Shown here in pieces: positions 12,212-24,057 of a stretch of 64,000 nucleotides of DNA; the first letter of the stretch is position 1, and every line of letters starts with the position of its first letter. The stretch is from Archegozetes longisetosus (Eukaryota > Arthropoda > Arachnida > Sarcoptiformes > Trhypochthoniidae), in assembly GCA_018873245.2 (NCBI GenBank), contig JAEMBT020000007.1, forward strand, positions 1,808,001-1,872,000, given 5' to 3'. The notes beneath the pieces were generated by a model, which made no database searches, was not told the DNA's origin, and saw nothing but the letters and a program-made list of their open reading frames with translations. The position numbers and the translations under genes were made by a program.

Positions 12212-15200
12212 TTAAACAACTAGGTTTTCAATCAAATCAGCTGCTTTTTCAGTACTTTTAGAAGCTTGTATTCTTTTTGAAATTCTATCCATATCTATTT
12301 TTAACTGTTCATTATTCACAAGTGTCTCAATTCCATTCAGCAATTCTTCTTCACTGCAATTATATGGATCAATCCTTAGCCCAAAACCTTTGTCCGCGAT
12401 TCTCTGTCCATTATCATATTGATCACCAAACAATGGCATAACAATCATTGGTTTCCCAAAATAAAAGCATTCTGTGACAGTATTGTTTCCTCCGTGAGTG
12501 ATAACCAAATCAACAACAGGTAAAACTTGAGTTTGTGGTAACATCTGTTGACCCCACATATTGTTTGATAACTCATATTCTTCGTGTCGTGGACCTTTAG
12601 ATACTATGAATCTGTGTTGAGATTTACTCAAAATTCCAACTAATCTTCTCATTAAAGTCAAATCGACACATGCAAACGAACCCATAGACACGTAAACTAA
12701 TTTTCCCGGTTTTCCAATCAATTGATGAGGAATTTTGAACTTATTTTGATTCTCACTGGTTCTGACCAAAGCATCGAAACCATACCATTTAGGTGGTAAT
12801 GGTCTAACATCTGTATAATCTATTTCTTTTGGATACATATATAAATTAAGATATGGAGACATATGATGTAACTCATTATCATGCAACGTTTCACAACCAA
12901 ATGATTTGATCCATTTGTTAATTTCATTCCATATATCACTGAAAGCTTCGTTCCTCTTATCTCTATATACTTTCCATAATTTTTTATCTTCATTTACTGA
13001 ATAACCTAGAAAAATTCAAAATACCAGTAGTAAATCGATGTTCATATTACATGTAGCATAGAGTAGGTTTACTTTTGACAATTTGTAGGAGCATTTAATC
13101 ACTATATTCGATTTTTCATTAATCATATCTCATTTCAATCTTTAGAATTTTGAGTTCGCCTTATGAATAAAACAACTTCTTTTTAAGACAACACTATTCC
13201 ATTAACTCATTTTTGATCGAATTCAGGGGTAAGTCAGAGCTAATGTGTATAAGGTGGTTCCCGACCCCCATCTACAAGTGTAATACATCATTGGACTCAG
13301 TTCATCAAGCTGAACATTTTGATACCACATTTGACTACTTCCAACCCGAACCTGATCACTTCTGGCCACCGAGACCTAACCCTCTCGAAAATGAGTAAAC
13401 CTGGCTTTACCAAGTTGTAACCCAAGCCAAACCTGATTGAAACTAAGGTATAATAGGTTAGGTCGCTTCGCGATCTAACTTATTCTTCCTTAGTTTATAT
13501 CAGGCTTGTTTAGGTTACGACTCGAGAATCTAGGTTTAACTATTACGAGGTACTAAACCAAACAATGATGGATATCTCGATAACTACTTGAGATAATTGA
13601 TCAAGTGAGGTATCAAAATGCTCAGCTCGATGTCCTGAATCCAATGATATACCACTTGGCGGGGTCAGCCACTCCCGTCGGGAGTTGTCCAGAAGTTATC
13701 AGATTCGGATCAGAAGTGGTCAAGTGTAGTATCAAAACGTTCAGCTTGATGAACTGAATCCAATGATATATCACACTTGGGGGTGGGAGGTCGGGAACCC
13801 CTTTAAACCCATTAGCCCTGATTCACCTGAATTAAGATATGATGTATTCATTATTTTAATGCTGGAGAAATTGAGCATTATAGAATATTTCTGTGGGAAT
13901 AACTCAAACTATTTAAAATTTTACTTCTTTCATAAATTAAATTATAACTACATGATTTATGGTTTTGCACACATTGAAACAAAAATTGACGATAGATACG
14001 ATAAGCGTAATCATTACTTATGGGCCATTCATATCAATTGTCCCTTAGATACAACAGATGCTTTTCTTGTCCACCGCGAATTTTTGTTTTAGCTAATGCG
14101 CTGTAATCACTTTGAAATAATTCGAACTGCCAGGATGAATTAGGTTTTTTGTTCGATTTAATGTTTGATTTTTAGATCATGCATTCATTAATAAATTTGA
14201 CCTACACCTAAGAGCTTAACAAATTTTCTTTTTAATTAAGATAAAAATGATTTCGTAATATTTGGAGATGGCAAAGGAGTTATGCTTGCTATCACCTTTA
14301 TCATGTGACTCGTATTTTTGAATGTAATGTTTGAATGCTCGAGAGAACACTATCATCCAATTGATTTATCATAATCAAACAATAATTATTGGTGTTCTCT
14401 CGAGTATTCAAATATTACACTCGAGAATGCTGATCACACGATATAAACGATTACAAGTATTATTAGATATAACCACAAAAAGAACTGCATAACAAACTCT
14501 AAATAGCAGTACAAACAATTCAATAGATGAAATCAGTAATGGAAAAAAGTTTATGCCTTAAATCACAATAGTCAAATGAAGCTTCAATAATACGAAACCG
14601 CAATAAATCAAGGGTATCAATAGCATATAAACCTTCAATAGAATACAAATATCAACAATTAGTAGATATACAACAATATAGAAAAAACTTATAAAAGATT
14701 GGATTTTGAGTTGATTGTGACTAACAACGACAATTTGGTTTATAAGTATGAAAATTTTCTAGTCTTTTTTGAATAACAGACTCGATAATATGAAAGAACG
14801 ATGAAAATAAGTCTATGGGATTCTGCCTATTGATACACCCAGGATCTGATGATATATTTTAATAGAGGTCATCAGTCTGATCAAAATTGCCAATGGGCCC
14901 ACTTCCGTACAACTTATAGTTTAAGCGTGAGGTGGCGTTAAAGTTTTAAAAGGGGATAAAATATATTTATTCGGTGGATATTAAAGATATCGAAAAATGG
15001 TTTTCATATTTGTAGTCAGCATTAAATTCTACATCGAAACCATATATTACATATTCAAAAATCGAAAAATTCGACACAAAATTCAAATATCTCGAAAACT
15101 ATTCGATATAAAAATTTTGATTTGATATTGGGATTCAGCATTAAAAAAATACATATCGACAGTTCTGTGGTATCTCGGGTATGCACGACATCTGCCCGAG

Positions 15201-17504
15201 ATTCCAATTCCCGCAGAATTTCTGAATGATATCTGCGTGGAATTGGAGGAACAAGAGTAAGCCTCGGCGGCGACTAAAATGGGAATCCGGTGGGGGCGGA
15301 GGGTGGGCCCCACTAAAATATTACATTTTACATCGTGATTAAATTTGTTATCATATATTTAAAAATATATGATAGGCAGGGTTCGGCAATGTTCTTTGCT
15401 GAGAGAAGAGACAGCCAGGGAATAGGAAACTATATACTCGTTTGCTTCGCAGTACAAATTGAAAGCTTTTTCATAATAGAGAAAATATTAGTTTGGTGAA
15501 TAAATTTTGCGCCTCAGGTATCTATTAGTAATACTGGATAGTTAGAGACAAAATCATAAGCTACAATCAATTGGAGGCTTAAGTTCCGAATTCCATGAAT
15601 TTTCATCTATATTTAGTACCTTAATTAAACCTATTAAAAAGTCAAGAACTTATGCCTCCAATTGATTGTGGTTCATGACTTTGTCTCTAACTATCTAATA
15701 TTACCAATAGATACCTGGAGGCGCAAAATTTATTCACCAAACTAATATTTTCATTAGAAATTATCATTTAAAGCTAATCAATTTTAAGCTATATTACGAA
15801 TTGACTCCTATAATGTCGCAAATCCCGCTCGTCAACTATGCTTCATAGGTTTAAGATTAGGTATTATCTAACCTTTAATTTAATAAAATATGAAGAGATT
15901 TGCAATAACACAGGTAGCCATCGGTTGCAGATGCAGGTGTTATAATTTTATCGATTGAGAATCGAAATTATTTTATCAAAGGAGAACCAAGATATACATT
16001 TTTTAGGTTTCTTCATGAGTTTTCAAATGATAAATAAACTATTAATTCGAAATATATTTGATGATTTTACATTTTATTATTGATGACTTTCATTTAGCTA
16101 TACTTTGTGCTGGATTTTGCAGCTTCAACTAAACTTTTATTTTTAATGACATATAGGGTGACCCGTCCCGTCTTTTGAAGATAAAAGACAAAAATCCCGT
16201 CAAAACAAAAATTCTCGACGGGACAATAAGTTGTCCCGTTTTTCAACCTTTATTTTGAAAATGTGTGTTTAGAGAATGTCTCTTAGAAATTCAAACATTG
16301 AATTTATTTTACCAATGATGAGGGATAAGAAACACAGTTTAATGTTTTGAACACCTGTGGTTTAAAACCCAAAGTTAATGAATTAATCTTTCTACCTTGA
16401 CATATCTGATATAAACCAGTATTTCTTATTTTGAATAACTTTTGAAAGATGTAATTTTTAAAAAAAATATATCTTTGAAATAACCATTACTAATAATTTT
16501 TAACGTTTTAATATTAGAATGTCTCGTTTGACACTTAAATAAGAGTGACTAATAAAAGTGGCATTTTTCTTTTTAAAAATGTAAGGGTTCCCCCTTTGAT
16601 ATTTATTTCCCGTCATGAGACAAGCCAGAGGTGGTCACCCTTATAACATATTCCGTGAATTCATTACAAGACATCGAAAAGCTTACTTTTGTACAAATAT
16701 AGGCTTTAACAGAGTTAACACTCAAACTATTTCTTTCGTCAGACCATAGATTGCTCAAAGTGCTGAAAATTCTCCCAACAAAAGCATTAGATGCATGAAT
16801 AAATAGAACAAAATTGACTTTATATATTAAAAAATTAATTTTTTAAAGACTCTAATCAATCAAAACCTGAGAAAGCGTCTCCGGTTGCAGGTCAACTGGA
16901 GACCGGATATAACATCCGTCGTCGAGAAGCCCAATTTTCTATATAACTTATGCCCAATTGAGAGAAAAATTTTCATTTTTATTTCTTATTGAGATCTTAT
17001 CTAAGAAATACCTGATCTTCCAGGAGGTGTTCTCTCATCATCCAATTCAGTTAGAGGATTCGCTGACACGAGTCTAACCCATGGGATACCAACATTAATA
17101 AGTGATGGTTGACTCACATAATGATCAATTATAATAACATCAGGTTTTACACGATTAACAATGGCTTCCAACTCTCCATGAGTTGCTTTAATATTACTAA
17201 ACATGAGATATCTAGAGTCCAAACTAAATTTCAGTATTTTCTCCATGGGTCCCATTTTCATAATAGGCGACATTTTTAACATAAATTCGGTCCAGTCTTC
17301 ATTAGTTTTACTACTTTCATCAACAACTTTTCCAAAAAGTTCTTCACGAAAACCTAATTTTTCAAGTTTTCCTTTCCAACAACGTTCGACAGCAAATACA
17401 ATACTATGCCCACGATCTCGTAATATCTCTGCTATTCCTGTACATGCATTCACATGTCCGTAACCATCGAGTGGACTAAACAGAATTGTCAATGATTTAG
17501 TCAT
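12212..17504 (-). CDS. UDP-glycosyltransferase A (2 exons)
   Basis: Exon 1 is 17504-17012 and exon 2 is 13005-12212, joined in phase 1 (GATCAG|GTATTT donor, TTCTAG acceptor), encoding 428 residues. The N-terminal acceptor domain begins SPLDGYGHVNA with the catalytic-base His17; Asp127 in IIIDHYV is the likely charge-relay partner. The C-terminal donor domain holds the UGT signature from Trp315 to Gln360, including LVITHGGNNT and MPLFGDQ. By family it transfers a sugar from a UDP-sugar to a small hydrophobic substrate, typical of detoxification. It has no signal peptide and no C-terminal membrane anchor, unlike usual animal UGTs of about 520 residues but like mite UGTs, so a cytosolic enzyme is expected. 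The single 4-kb intron is packed with MITEs. UGT B is a near-identical tandem paralogue. Confidence 0.93.
13227..13828. mobile_element. Long-TIR MITE, copy 1 (UGT A intron)
   Basis: The ends GGGTAAGTCAGAGCTAATG and, on the other strand, AGGTGAATCAGGGCTAATG begin terminal repeats of well over 100 bp. The flanks GAATTCAG and GAATTAAG (7 of 8) look like an aged 8-bp target duplication. Internally the motif around CTGAACATTTTGATACCACA occurs three times, twice in the right half. A second copy is at 21945-22408 and a degraded piece near 62868-62955. Confidence 0.8.
13417..13518. repeat. Hairpin inside MITE copy 1
   Basis: A near-perfect palindrome of about 100 bp: left arm from GTAACCCAAGCCAAACCTGA, right arm ending TCAGGCTTGTTTAGGTTAC, centre TCGCTTCGCGA. 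It is absent from the matching position of MITE copy 2, so it was either inserted here or lost there. Confidence 0.75.
14324..14418. repeat. Inverted repeat, about 27-bp arms
   Basis: GTAATGTTTGAATGCTCGAG at 14324 is mirrored by CTCGAGTATTCAAATATTAC ending at 14418. The inner 13 bp (CTCGAGAGAACAC) match exactly. The loop is about 40 bases. Possibly a tiny MITE. Confidence 0.7.
14896..15312. mobile_element. Possible MITE with GGGCCCAC ends
   Basis: ATGGGCCCACTTCC on the left is mirrored by GGAGGGTGGGCCCCA on the right. The interior is unusually GC-rich near 15160-15310. The flanks (CAAAATT and TAAAATA) only loosely resemble a target duplication. Confidence 0.35.
15481..15752. repeat. Inverted-repeat element, about 105-bp arms
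   Basis: The left arm starts GAAAATATTAGTTTGGTGAA and the right arm ends TTCACCAAACTAATATTTTC. The arms include a shared CAATCAATTGGAGGC block and are about 90% alike by eye. The spacer is about 60 bp. Likely a foldback MITE; no clear target duplication. Confidence 0.75.
16154..16642. mobile_element. hAT-like MITE, uninterrupted copy
   Basis: Terminal repeats TAGGGTGACCCGTCCCG and (other strand) AAGGGTGACCACCTCTGG. The flanks ATGACATA and ATAACATA match at seven of eight bases. It is the same family as 5035-5989, in reverse orientation, and its intact interior supplies the empty site for the MITE nested there. Confidence 0.82.
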
Positions 17505-17891
17505 TTTTGTTTTAGTTACAATTCATTAAATGATTGAAAATTATGGAACTAATCTATAGTAAAAATGAGTATTTAGGCTGAGTAAAAGTAAATTTTCTCA
17601 TCAGTATTTTGAGATATAAAGTATGACCTTTAATTTTACAGATAACAAGGAATTATAAGTGTATACTTTATTACTTGTCACACAAGCACCAGATAAATAA
17701 ATATCAGCTAAATGAGTACACGTGGACTAATTGCTATACATGTGATGTAGCATTTAATGTGATTTGAATCATTACTCAAGGTTACTTCGGTAAGCGATTT
17801 CTTAATCGTTTCAATAAATTGTTAAATGAATAAGCGCTTAACAGTCACTCAAAATGTTTATCTAGCAATCAATTCAATTATTTGTCTGACT

Positions 17892-18161
17892 TGGCGTTAT
17901 CAACTTTAGTCAGAATCATTCGCTGACAAAAGGGAAAAATGAAAAGAAAAGTCGGTGAAATCGCTGATAAGATTTTTTTTATTAATTTTTCGGTTTAGAC
18001 ATTATTAAATATATTATACTGTATTTAGTATTTTAGTTTAAAATCATTTCCACTGGCATAGTTATGTCGGCGAAGATTCCGTCCACTGACCGCTGACCTC
18101 ATCAAAATTGTAAGTACAAAACGCGGACAGTTAATGAAATCGCTGACAGTTGGGAACGCTA
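17892..18161. mobile_element. Small hAT-like MITE
   Basis: The ends TGGCGTTATCAAC and (other strand) TAGCGTTCCCAAC flank about 270 bp. The bordering octamers GTCTGACT and GTCCGGCT match at six of eight. CGCTGAC or CGCTGAT motifs recur inside. It lies upstream of UGT A. Confidence 0.55.
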
Positions 18162-18389
18162 GTCCGGCTATTACAAATGCCAAAAGTTACTTTCAAACTA
18201 GATATTCTTAAAGAGTTATAAATACATGAAAGTTATTTTAAAAAGCGAACTTCTTAAAATATAATTGAATACAAAGAAAAATTCAAAGGATGATAATGAT
18301 ATTTATCGCTGAATCTAAACGTGAAGACGAAAATCACTGGAAATCAAGCCTGAAATAACTGATGATTCTTCATCTATAGCTAATTTTAT

Positions 18390-19015
18390 TTCAGAGGTAC
18401 GATTTCGAAAATCTGAGTTCAGAACAAATAAATCTTTTGATACAACTTTGTTACGGTACCATATTATTGATTGAGTCAGTTATTATTAAAGATCACAGTT
18501 CATGAACCAATTTTAGAATTTGTCAAAGCCTATAAATGAACATGTAAAAACAGTTGAAGCTATTGAACTTCAATTTGCATTTATTTTGAGAAATCAAGCG
18601 ATTTCTCAGTATTAATCCTTTTGTTTGTTTAAAGCAACTCATACACTACTTAATCTCTAAGACCAAAAACATTGCACACAAACATTGTCATTTTGTCCTT
18701 CGATTTATTTTACAAGTTTTAGAAATATTTTCAGTATTAAGATTTTGGATTGAGGAGAATGTACATAAAAGCTATCATTTAAGTAAAAATAAAGACTTTT
18801 GATACACAAAAATCTTACAAACATATGAATTTTTAAGTGTTGAAGTAGTTAAAAATGGCTAAAAGATCATGGTTAAGGACCTCAAAGAGCATTTGAATAC
18901 TTGGGATAAAAAATAGCACATTTAGAGAATTGTAGGACGTCACCTGGAATGTAAACAATGAACATAACAGCTGATGCACTCGTTTATGTGTTCTGAATTC
19001 TTATCTGTTTAAAAA
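18390..19015 (+). pseudogene. Filamin-like pseudogene (copy of 8438-10278)
   Basis: The end of exon 1 with its donor is recognisable at about 18393-18430 (TTCAGAGGTACGATTTCGAA against CTCTAAGGTACGCTTTTGAA). A damaged exon 2 is visible at about 18850-19015: AAAGAGCAT, TCACCTGGAATGTAAACAAT, TTCTGAATTCTTATCTG. In-frame stops, gaps and a much shortened intron make it non-functional. The 3' flank is also similar for about 100 bases. Its place ahead of UGT B mirrors the intact filamin ahead of UGT A, offset by about 8.7 kb. Confidence 0.82.
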
Positions 19016-20906
19016 TTATTTCAAATTACTTGCATTTTAACTAATGAATATGACTGATGAAAAAATTATAAAACTAATTTCAAGAGTAATTTTTTGTAAA
19101 GTTCACCAACAGAAGTCAAAATTTAGAATGTAAGAACCTATATTTTTCGAAATAAATCTAAGTGTTAAATCTATAAAAGAAAAACTCTAACAGAAGTGAC
19201 AAAATTTGATTTAAAACTTCTACAAGCCTCTAATGACTAATCATTAGAATTTCTTCTATAGTTGAATAAAGCAAATAATTGAATGCTACTCTGCAAAAGG
19301 AAGTTAAGTTACATTAACTTCTTTTTGACTGATAGAAATTGAAAGTTTGAACTTAGCTTTGCGTAAGATTTTGGTTTGAATATATATCTAAACGGACAAA
19401 ATATGTTTAATTAAATCAAAGCGAAAAGTTCAATTTCTATTTAAATTAATACTAAATTAGATCATAGTAATATATTTTGCGTAGGAGATTGTGTTAAGTG
19501 CAGGCTTTGGAAACAAACACCAAGCATTAAGTAACTCATTGAATGAACAAAAGTAAGCAAACACTTTGGAATATTCTTAAACAAACTATATTAAGAATAT
19601 TAAAGTGTTTTAAGTTGATTCTAGAATGAATAAATTGTTTAATAAAAAACAATGCGCTGATTAATAGAAAGAAAGTCTTAGAAATAATTAACAATGAAGA
19701 CAATTTGAGAAATAATGAAATCAAACGTCGATCGCATCCTATCGCTTGAAAAAAAATAAAAGACACTGAAGTTCGGTCAGTTTTCAAATTAAATATTCGT
19801 TATATTAAACATTTTATTTAAAAAATATACTGATTAGAATTTTAGGAAAATTGATAAGAAAATTATAATAAAGTAATTATTTGTAAGAAAACTTTCAAAC
19901 TATTAGCAAAAATAGATGTAAGACTTTAAAGCAGTTTTCTCAAAAGCGTATAGCAGTCACTTAACTCCCCTTTGCAGAGAAGCACTCAATTACTTAAGAT
20001 AATCCATTCTATTAATGGCATATTCAGATATCTCATATAAATATACATACTGTATTTCTTTTCGAGAGTCACTGTTAGCTAATGTATTCTATCTTTATTT
20101 TGCAAGTGATACTTTTCGCAAAATTTTCAGGTTCATAATGTGTATGGCACTTTTAATCCTAAATTCATTGTATTTCTGTACTCCGTGATTATACAGTTAA
20201 GCTTTATTTTAAAACAAAGAAGGTTTAATATGTAAATTATTTTATATTAAAGATGATTATTTAAAAGAGTCATATTGAATTTCTCTGGTAAAAAATCGTA
20301 TGACTTCTTATATCTTGAGAAAAGTTGGTTTTTGAGATATGACTACAGAGTAGAATTTTAGCTAATACTGAAATCATGAAAAAACCAATTTTGGTTATAT
20401 TGCTCAAGTTTTTGGTATAAAAATCTTATTTTTCACTTTTACGAGAAAAAAGCATATATTAATGCTTTCAATACCGTTTGAAGGTAAATTTAATGGAAAA
20501 AGTATTCATATTCTTACTTTTAAAATTAATAATCTGGCTAATATTAATTTTAAGCCCTTGGTATGTAAATAAATTAATATTTTGGGTAATCGAAAATTGA
20601 TTTTTTTCAAAATCACATTTTTATTGGTTCGTGATTATTCAGCATTTACATTTAAATTTTTTTAAAAACAATTTTTTCTACTTTACACGTGTGTAATTAG
20701 TAATTTATTTATAAATGAATCTAATTCATGAATTTACTTAGTAAACGTTATTTTAGTGAAATTTATTTCACTATAGCTAAAAATCTGTCTTATTGTATGT
20801 TTAAAATTACCTTTAAAATCTCTCAGCTATTTAGTAATGTGATTTAATAGAAAATCTATCTTAATTGAAAAAAAGAGCTAATCTAAGAGTACAAAAATAC
20901 ATTTTC
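19016..20906. other. Intergenic between filamin pseudogene and UGT B
   Basis: About 1.9 kb, nearly the same length as the matching interval 10279-12211. After the first 100 bases little similarity to that interval was seen by eye. No gene was recognised. Confidence 0.5.
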
Positions 20907-23900
20907 TCAAACAGCTAGGTTTTCAATCAAATCAGCTGCTTTTTCAGTACTTTTAGAGGCTTGTATTCTTTTTGAAATTCTATCCATATCTAGTTTTAAC
21001 TGTTCATTATTCACAAGTGTCTCAATTCCATTCAGCAATTCTTCTTCACTGCAATTATATGGATCAATCCTAAGTCCAAAACCTTTGTCCGCGATTCTCT
21101 GTCCATTATCATATTGATCACCAAACAATGGCATAACAATCATTGGTTTCCCAAAATAAAAGCATTCTGTGACAGTATTGTTTCCTCCGTGAGTGATAAC
21201 CAAATCAACAACAGGTAAAACTTGGGTTTGTGGTAACATCTGTTGACCCCACATATTGTTTGATAACTCATATTCTTCGTGTCGTGGACCTTTAGATACT
21301 ATGAATCTGTGTTGAGATTTACTCAAAATTCCAACTAATCTTCTCATTAAAGTCAAATCGACACATGCAAACGAACCCATAGACACGTAAACTAATTTTC
21401 CCGGTTTTCCAATCAATTGATGAGGAATTTTGAACTTATTTTGATTCTCACTGGTTCTGACCAAAGCATCGAAACCATACCATTTAGGTGGTAATGGTCG
21501 AACATCTGTATAATCTATTTCTTTTGGATACATATATAAATTAAGATATGGAGACATATGATGTAACTCATTATCATGCAACGTTTCACAACCAAATGAT
21601 TTGATCCATTTGTTAATTTCATTCCATACGTTACTGAACGCCTCGTTTTTCTATTGCGGAATTCTTTCCAAAGCTTTTGGTCTCCGTTTACCGAATAGCC
21701 TGAATAAACGAAGTAAAATAAGTCTATCAAATAAGAAATTAAATTTTGACTTTTTAATTCGAATTATATATAGGCTTCATATAATGAAATCTAGCTATGT
21801 AAAAGAAATTTCCAGAATGTCCTAATATTTTATGATTTTTCAGTAAATTTTTTCACAAATTTCCCAATTTCTGAATATTCTTCTTTAGAGAGTTAAAAAT
21901 TTCTGCTTCACTCCAAATTAGTAAGAAAACACTTTAACAATTATGGGTAAATACGGGCTAATGGGTCTAATGGGTTTCCCGACCCTCCACCTCCTAGTAT
22001 AATACATCATTAGATTCAGTTCGCCGAGCTGAACAATTTGATACCACATTTGACTACTTTCAATCCGAACCTGAACACTTCTGGCCATCTAGACCTAACA
22101 CCCTCGAAAATCAAGGTTTATCCATTACGAGTTACTAAATCAAACAATGATGGATATCTCGAGAACTACTTATGATAATTGATCAAGTGAGATATCAAAA
22201 TGCTCAGCTCGATGTCCTGATTCCAATGATATATCACTTGCAGGGTCAGCCCCTCCCGTCGGGAGTTGTCCAGAAGTCGTCAGGTTCTGGTTGGAAGTAG
22301 CCAAGTGTTGTATCAAAGTGTTCAGCTTGACGAACTGAATCCAATGATGTATTATACTAGGAGGTGGGGGTCAGGAACCCCTTTAGACCCATTAGCCCGG
22401 ATTCACCCACAATTGTAAAACTTTACTAATAAGTTTTCAGCTAACTTTCTTTGCTTCGAATTGAAGAACTGAACTTCAATTGCTGATTGACAAATATTTT
22501 CCTAAATGAAAATTGTATTGAAGTTCGTTTTCTTAATCATTTGTTCAAGTTTAGTCAAATTTTAATGAGATTTTCAACTCCCAATGACACAAAAATAACT
22601 AAATCTTTAACTTCGGATTTCAGCTCCATTGAATCTTAAAGATTCGATGCATTTCACATCGTTATTACTGTATTATATATAATCTCAACTTCATTATCCT
22701 TATAAATAACAAGATTATCGTAATCGACAAGTTTTAAAATTTGAGAATACTTTCAGTTTAAAAACTGTAGTTTTATAATTGAGTTACTTGAAAATTAGCA
22801 CTGCCAGACTTTGTCGAATTCCTGGCCTTTCAACTTATCCTTTATTTCTTTCTCGAACTTCCCAAAGCAAAGAAATTAAAAAAAACAATGGAGTTTTATT
22901 TGTTCCAAGCTAAAGATTATAGTCTGCTATGTTTTGAAAAACTTATATAATTTTTATACCAACTTTTATTGACTTTACTGCAGCTTTGACAGCTTTTATG
23001 AAATATTTAGGCTTAAATGTTTAAAGTATTCTTAATCATAACGCTATATAGTGTATATTGAATCTTTTAACTTTTAATACTATAATCTACTCTATTTTAA
23101 AGCTTCATTTCGAGACGTCTGTATGCCAAGAAATGACTTTCCTTCTTTTGAGATCGAGAGATCAATACTAGTAATGTACCGATCATTCCAAGACATTTGG
23201 TAACGCTATTTAAAATAGATCTCAATGTATTTCTATCCATAAACAACATGATTTATAGAAACCTTATAGTTAAATCCAATATAAACTTGATATCAATATC
23301 TCGTATTTCAACCTAACCTAAATTTTCGTTTTATAATTGATTTAGAATTAGGTACAACTTTTGGAATTAACAAACAATATCGATGGAAACCTAGAATCTA
23401 GAATAGATTAGTTTTGTGTTTGAAAATACAGAACTAAGAATGATTTCTGAATCATTAAAAATTATCTTATAGGAATCCAATTACTCAATATCTTCCATGA
23501 AAGAACATTATTGTCAGGAATAGTTAAGAAGTTTATTTTATCAATTTTTTCATGAAACAAATACCTGATCTTGCAGGAGGTGTTCTCTCATCATCCAGTT
23601 CAAATAAAGGATTCGCTGACACGAGTCTAACCCATGGGATACCAGCATTAATAAGTGATGGTTGACTTACGTAATGATCGATTATAATAACATCAGGTTT
23701 TACACGATTAACAATGGCTTCCAACTCTCCATGAGTTGCTTTCAGGCTATCAAACATAACGTACTGTGACTCCAAACTAAATTTTAGCATTTTCTCCATG
23801 GGTCCCATTTTCATAATAGGCGACATTTTTAACATAAATTCGGTCCAGTCTTCATTAGTTTTACTACTTTCATCAACAACTTTTCCAAAAAGTTCTTCAC

Positions 23901-24057
23901 GAAAACCTAATTTTTCAAGTTTTCCTTTCCAACAACGTTCGACAGCAAATACAATACTATGCCCACGATCTCGTAATATCTCTGCTATTCCTGTACATGC
24001 ATTCACATGTCCGTAACCATCGAGTGGACTAAACAGAATTGTCAATGATTTAGTCAT
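20907..24057 (-). CDS. UDP-glycosyltransferase B, one frameshift
   Basis: Exon 1 is 24057-23565 and exon 2 is 21699-20907, with the same phase-1 join as UGT A (donor CAG|GTATTT, acceptor TTTATTCAG). The catalytic N-terminal motif SPLDGYGHVNA and the full C-terminal UGT signature with LVITHGGNN are present. Exon 2 is one base shorter than in UGT A. The loss falls in the first 60 bp of the exon, within AGAAAAACGAGG (plus-strand CCTCGTTTTTCT, about 21645-21656), where UGT A reads one adenine more in register. This shifts the frame and would truncate the enzyme before its donor-binding domain. Either it is a very young pseudogene or a homopolymer sequencing error; otherwise it would be a working enzyme of about 428 residues. 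The intron is 1.87 kb and holds one MITE. Confidence 0.85.
21945..22408. mobile_element. Long-TIR MITE, copy 2 (UGT B intron)
   Basis: The ends GGGTAAATACGGGCTAATGG and (other strand) GGGTGAATCCGGGCTAATGG are flanked by ACAATTAT and ACAATTGT (7 of 8). It is the same family as 13227-13828 but lacks the central hairpin. The two copies have different flanks and sit at different intron positions, so they are independent insertions rather than products of the gene duplication. Confidence 0.85.

Larger units (their letters stand above)
13006..17011 (-). other. Intron of UGT A, filled with repeats
   Basis: A 4.0-kb intron, against 1.9 kb in UGT B. Repeat elements at 13227-13828, about 14896-15312, 15481-15752 and 16154-16642, plus a hairpin at 14324-14418, account for much of the difference. 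No coding exon was recognised inside. Confidence 0.75.

Noticed and set aside
13763-14092. 109-codon open frame
   Set aside because: It starts inside a MITE end and continues into intron sequence of UGT A; no domain.
17203-17463. Open frame on the plus strand over UGT exon 1 (and its twin at 23798-24016)
   Set aside because: Antisense shadow of a conserved coding exon, with no domain of its own.
21515-21730. 71-codon frame running from the UGT B intron into exon 2
   Set aside because: It is the shifted reading caused by the one-base loss in UGT B, not a separate gene.
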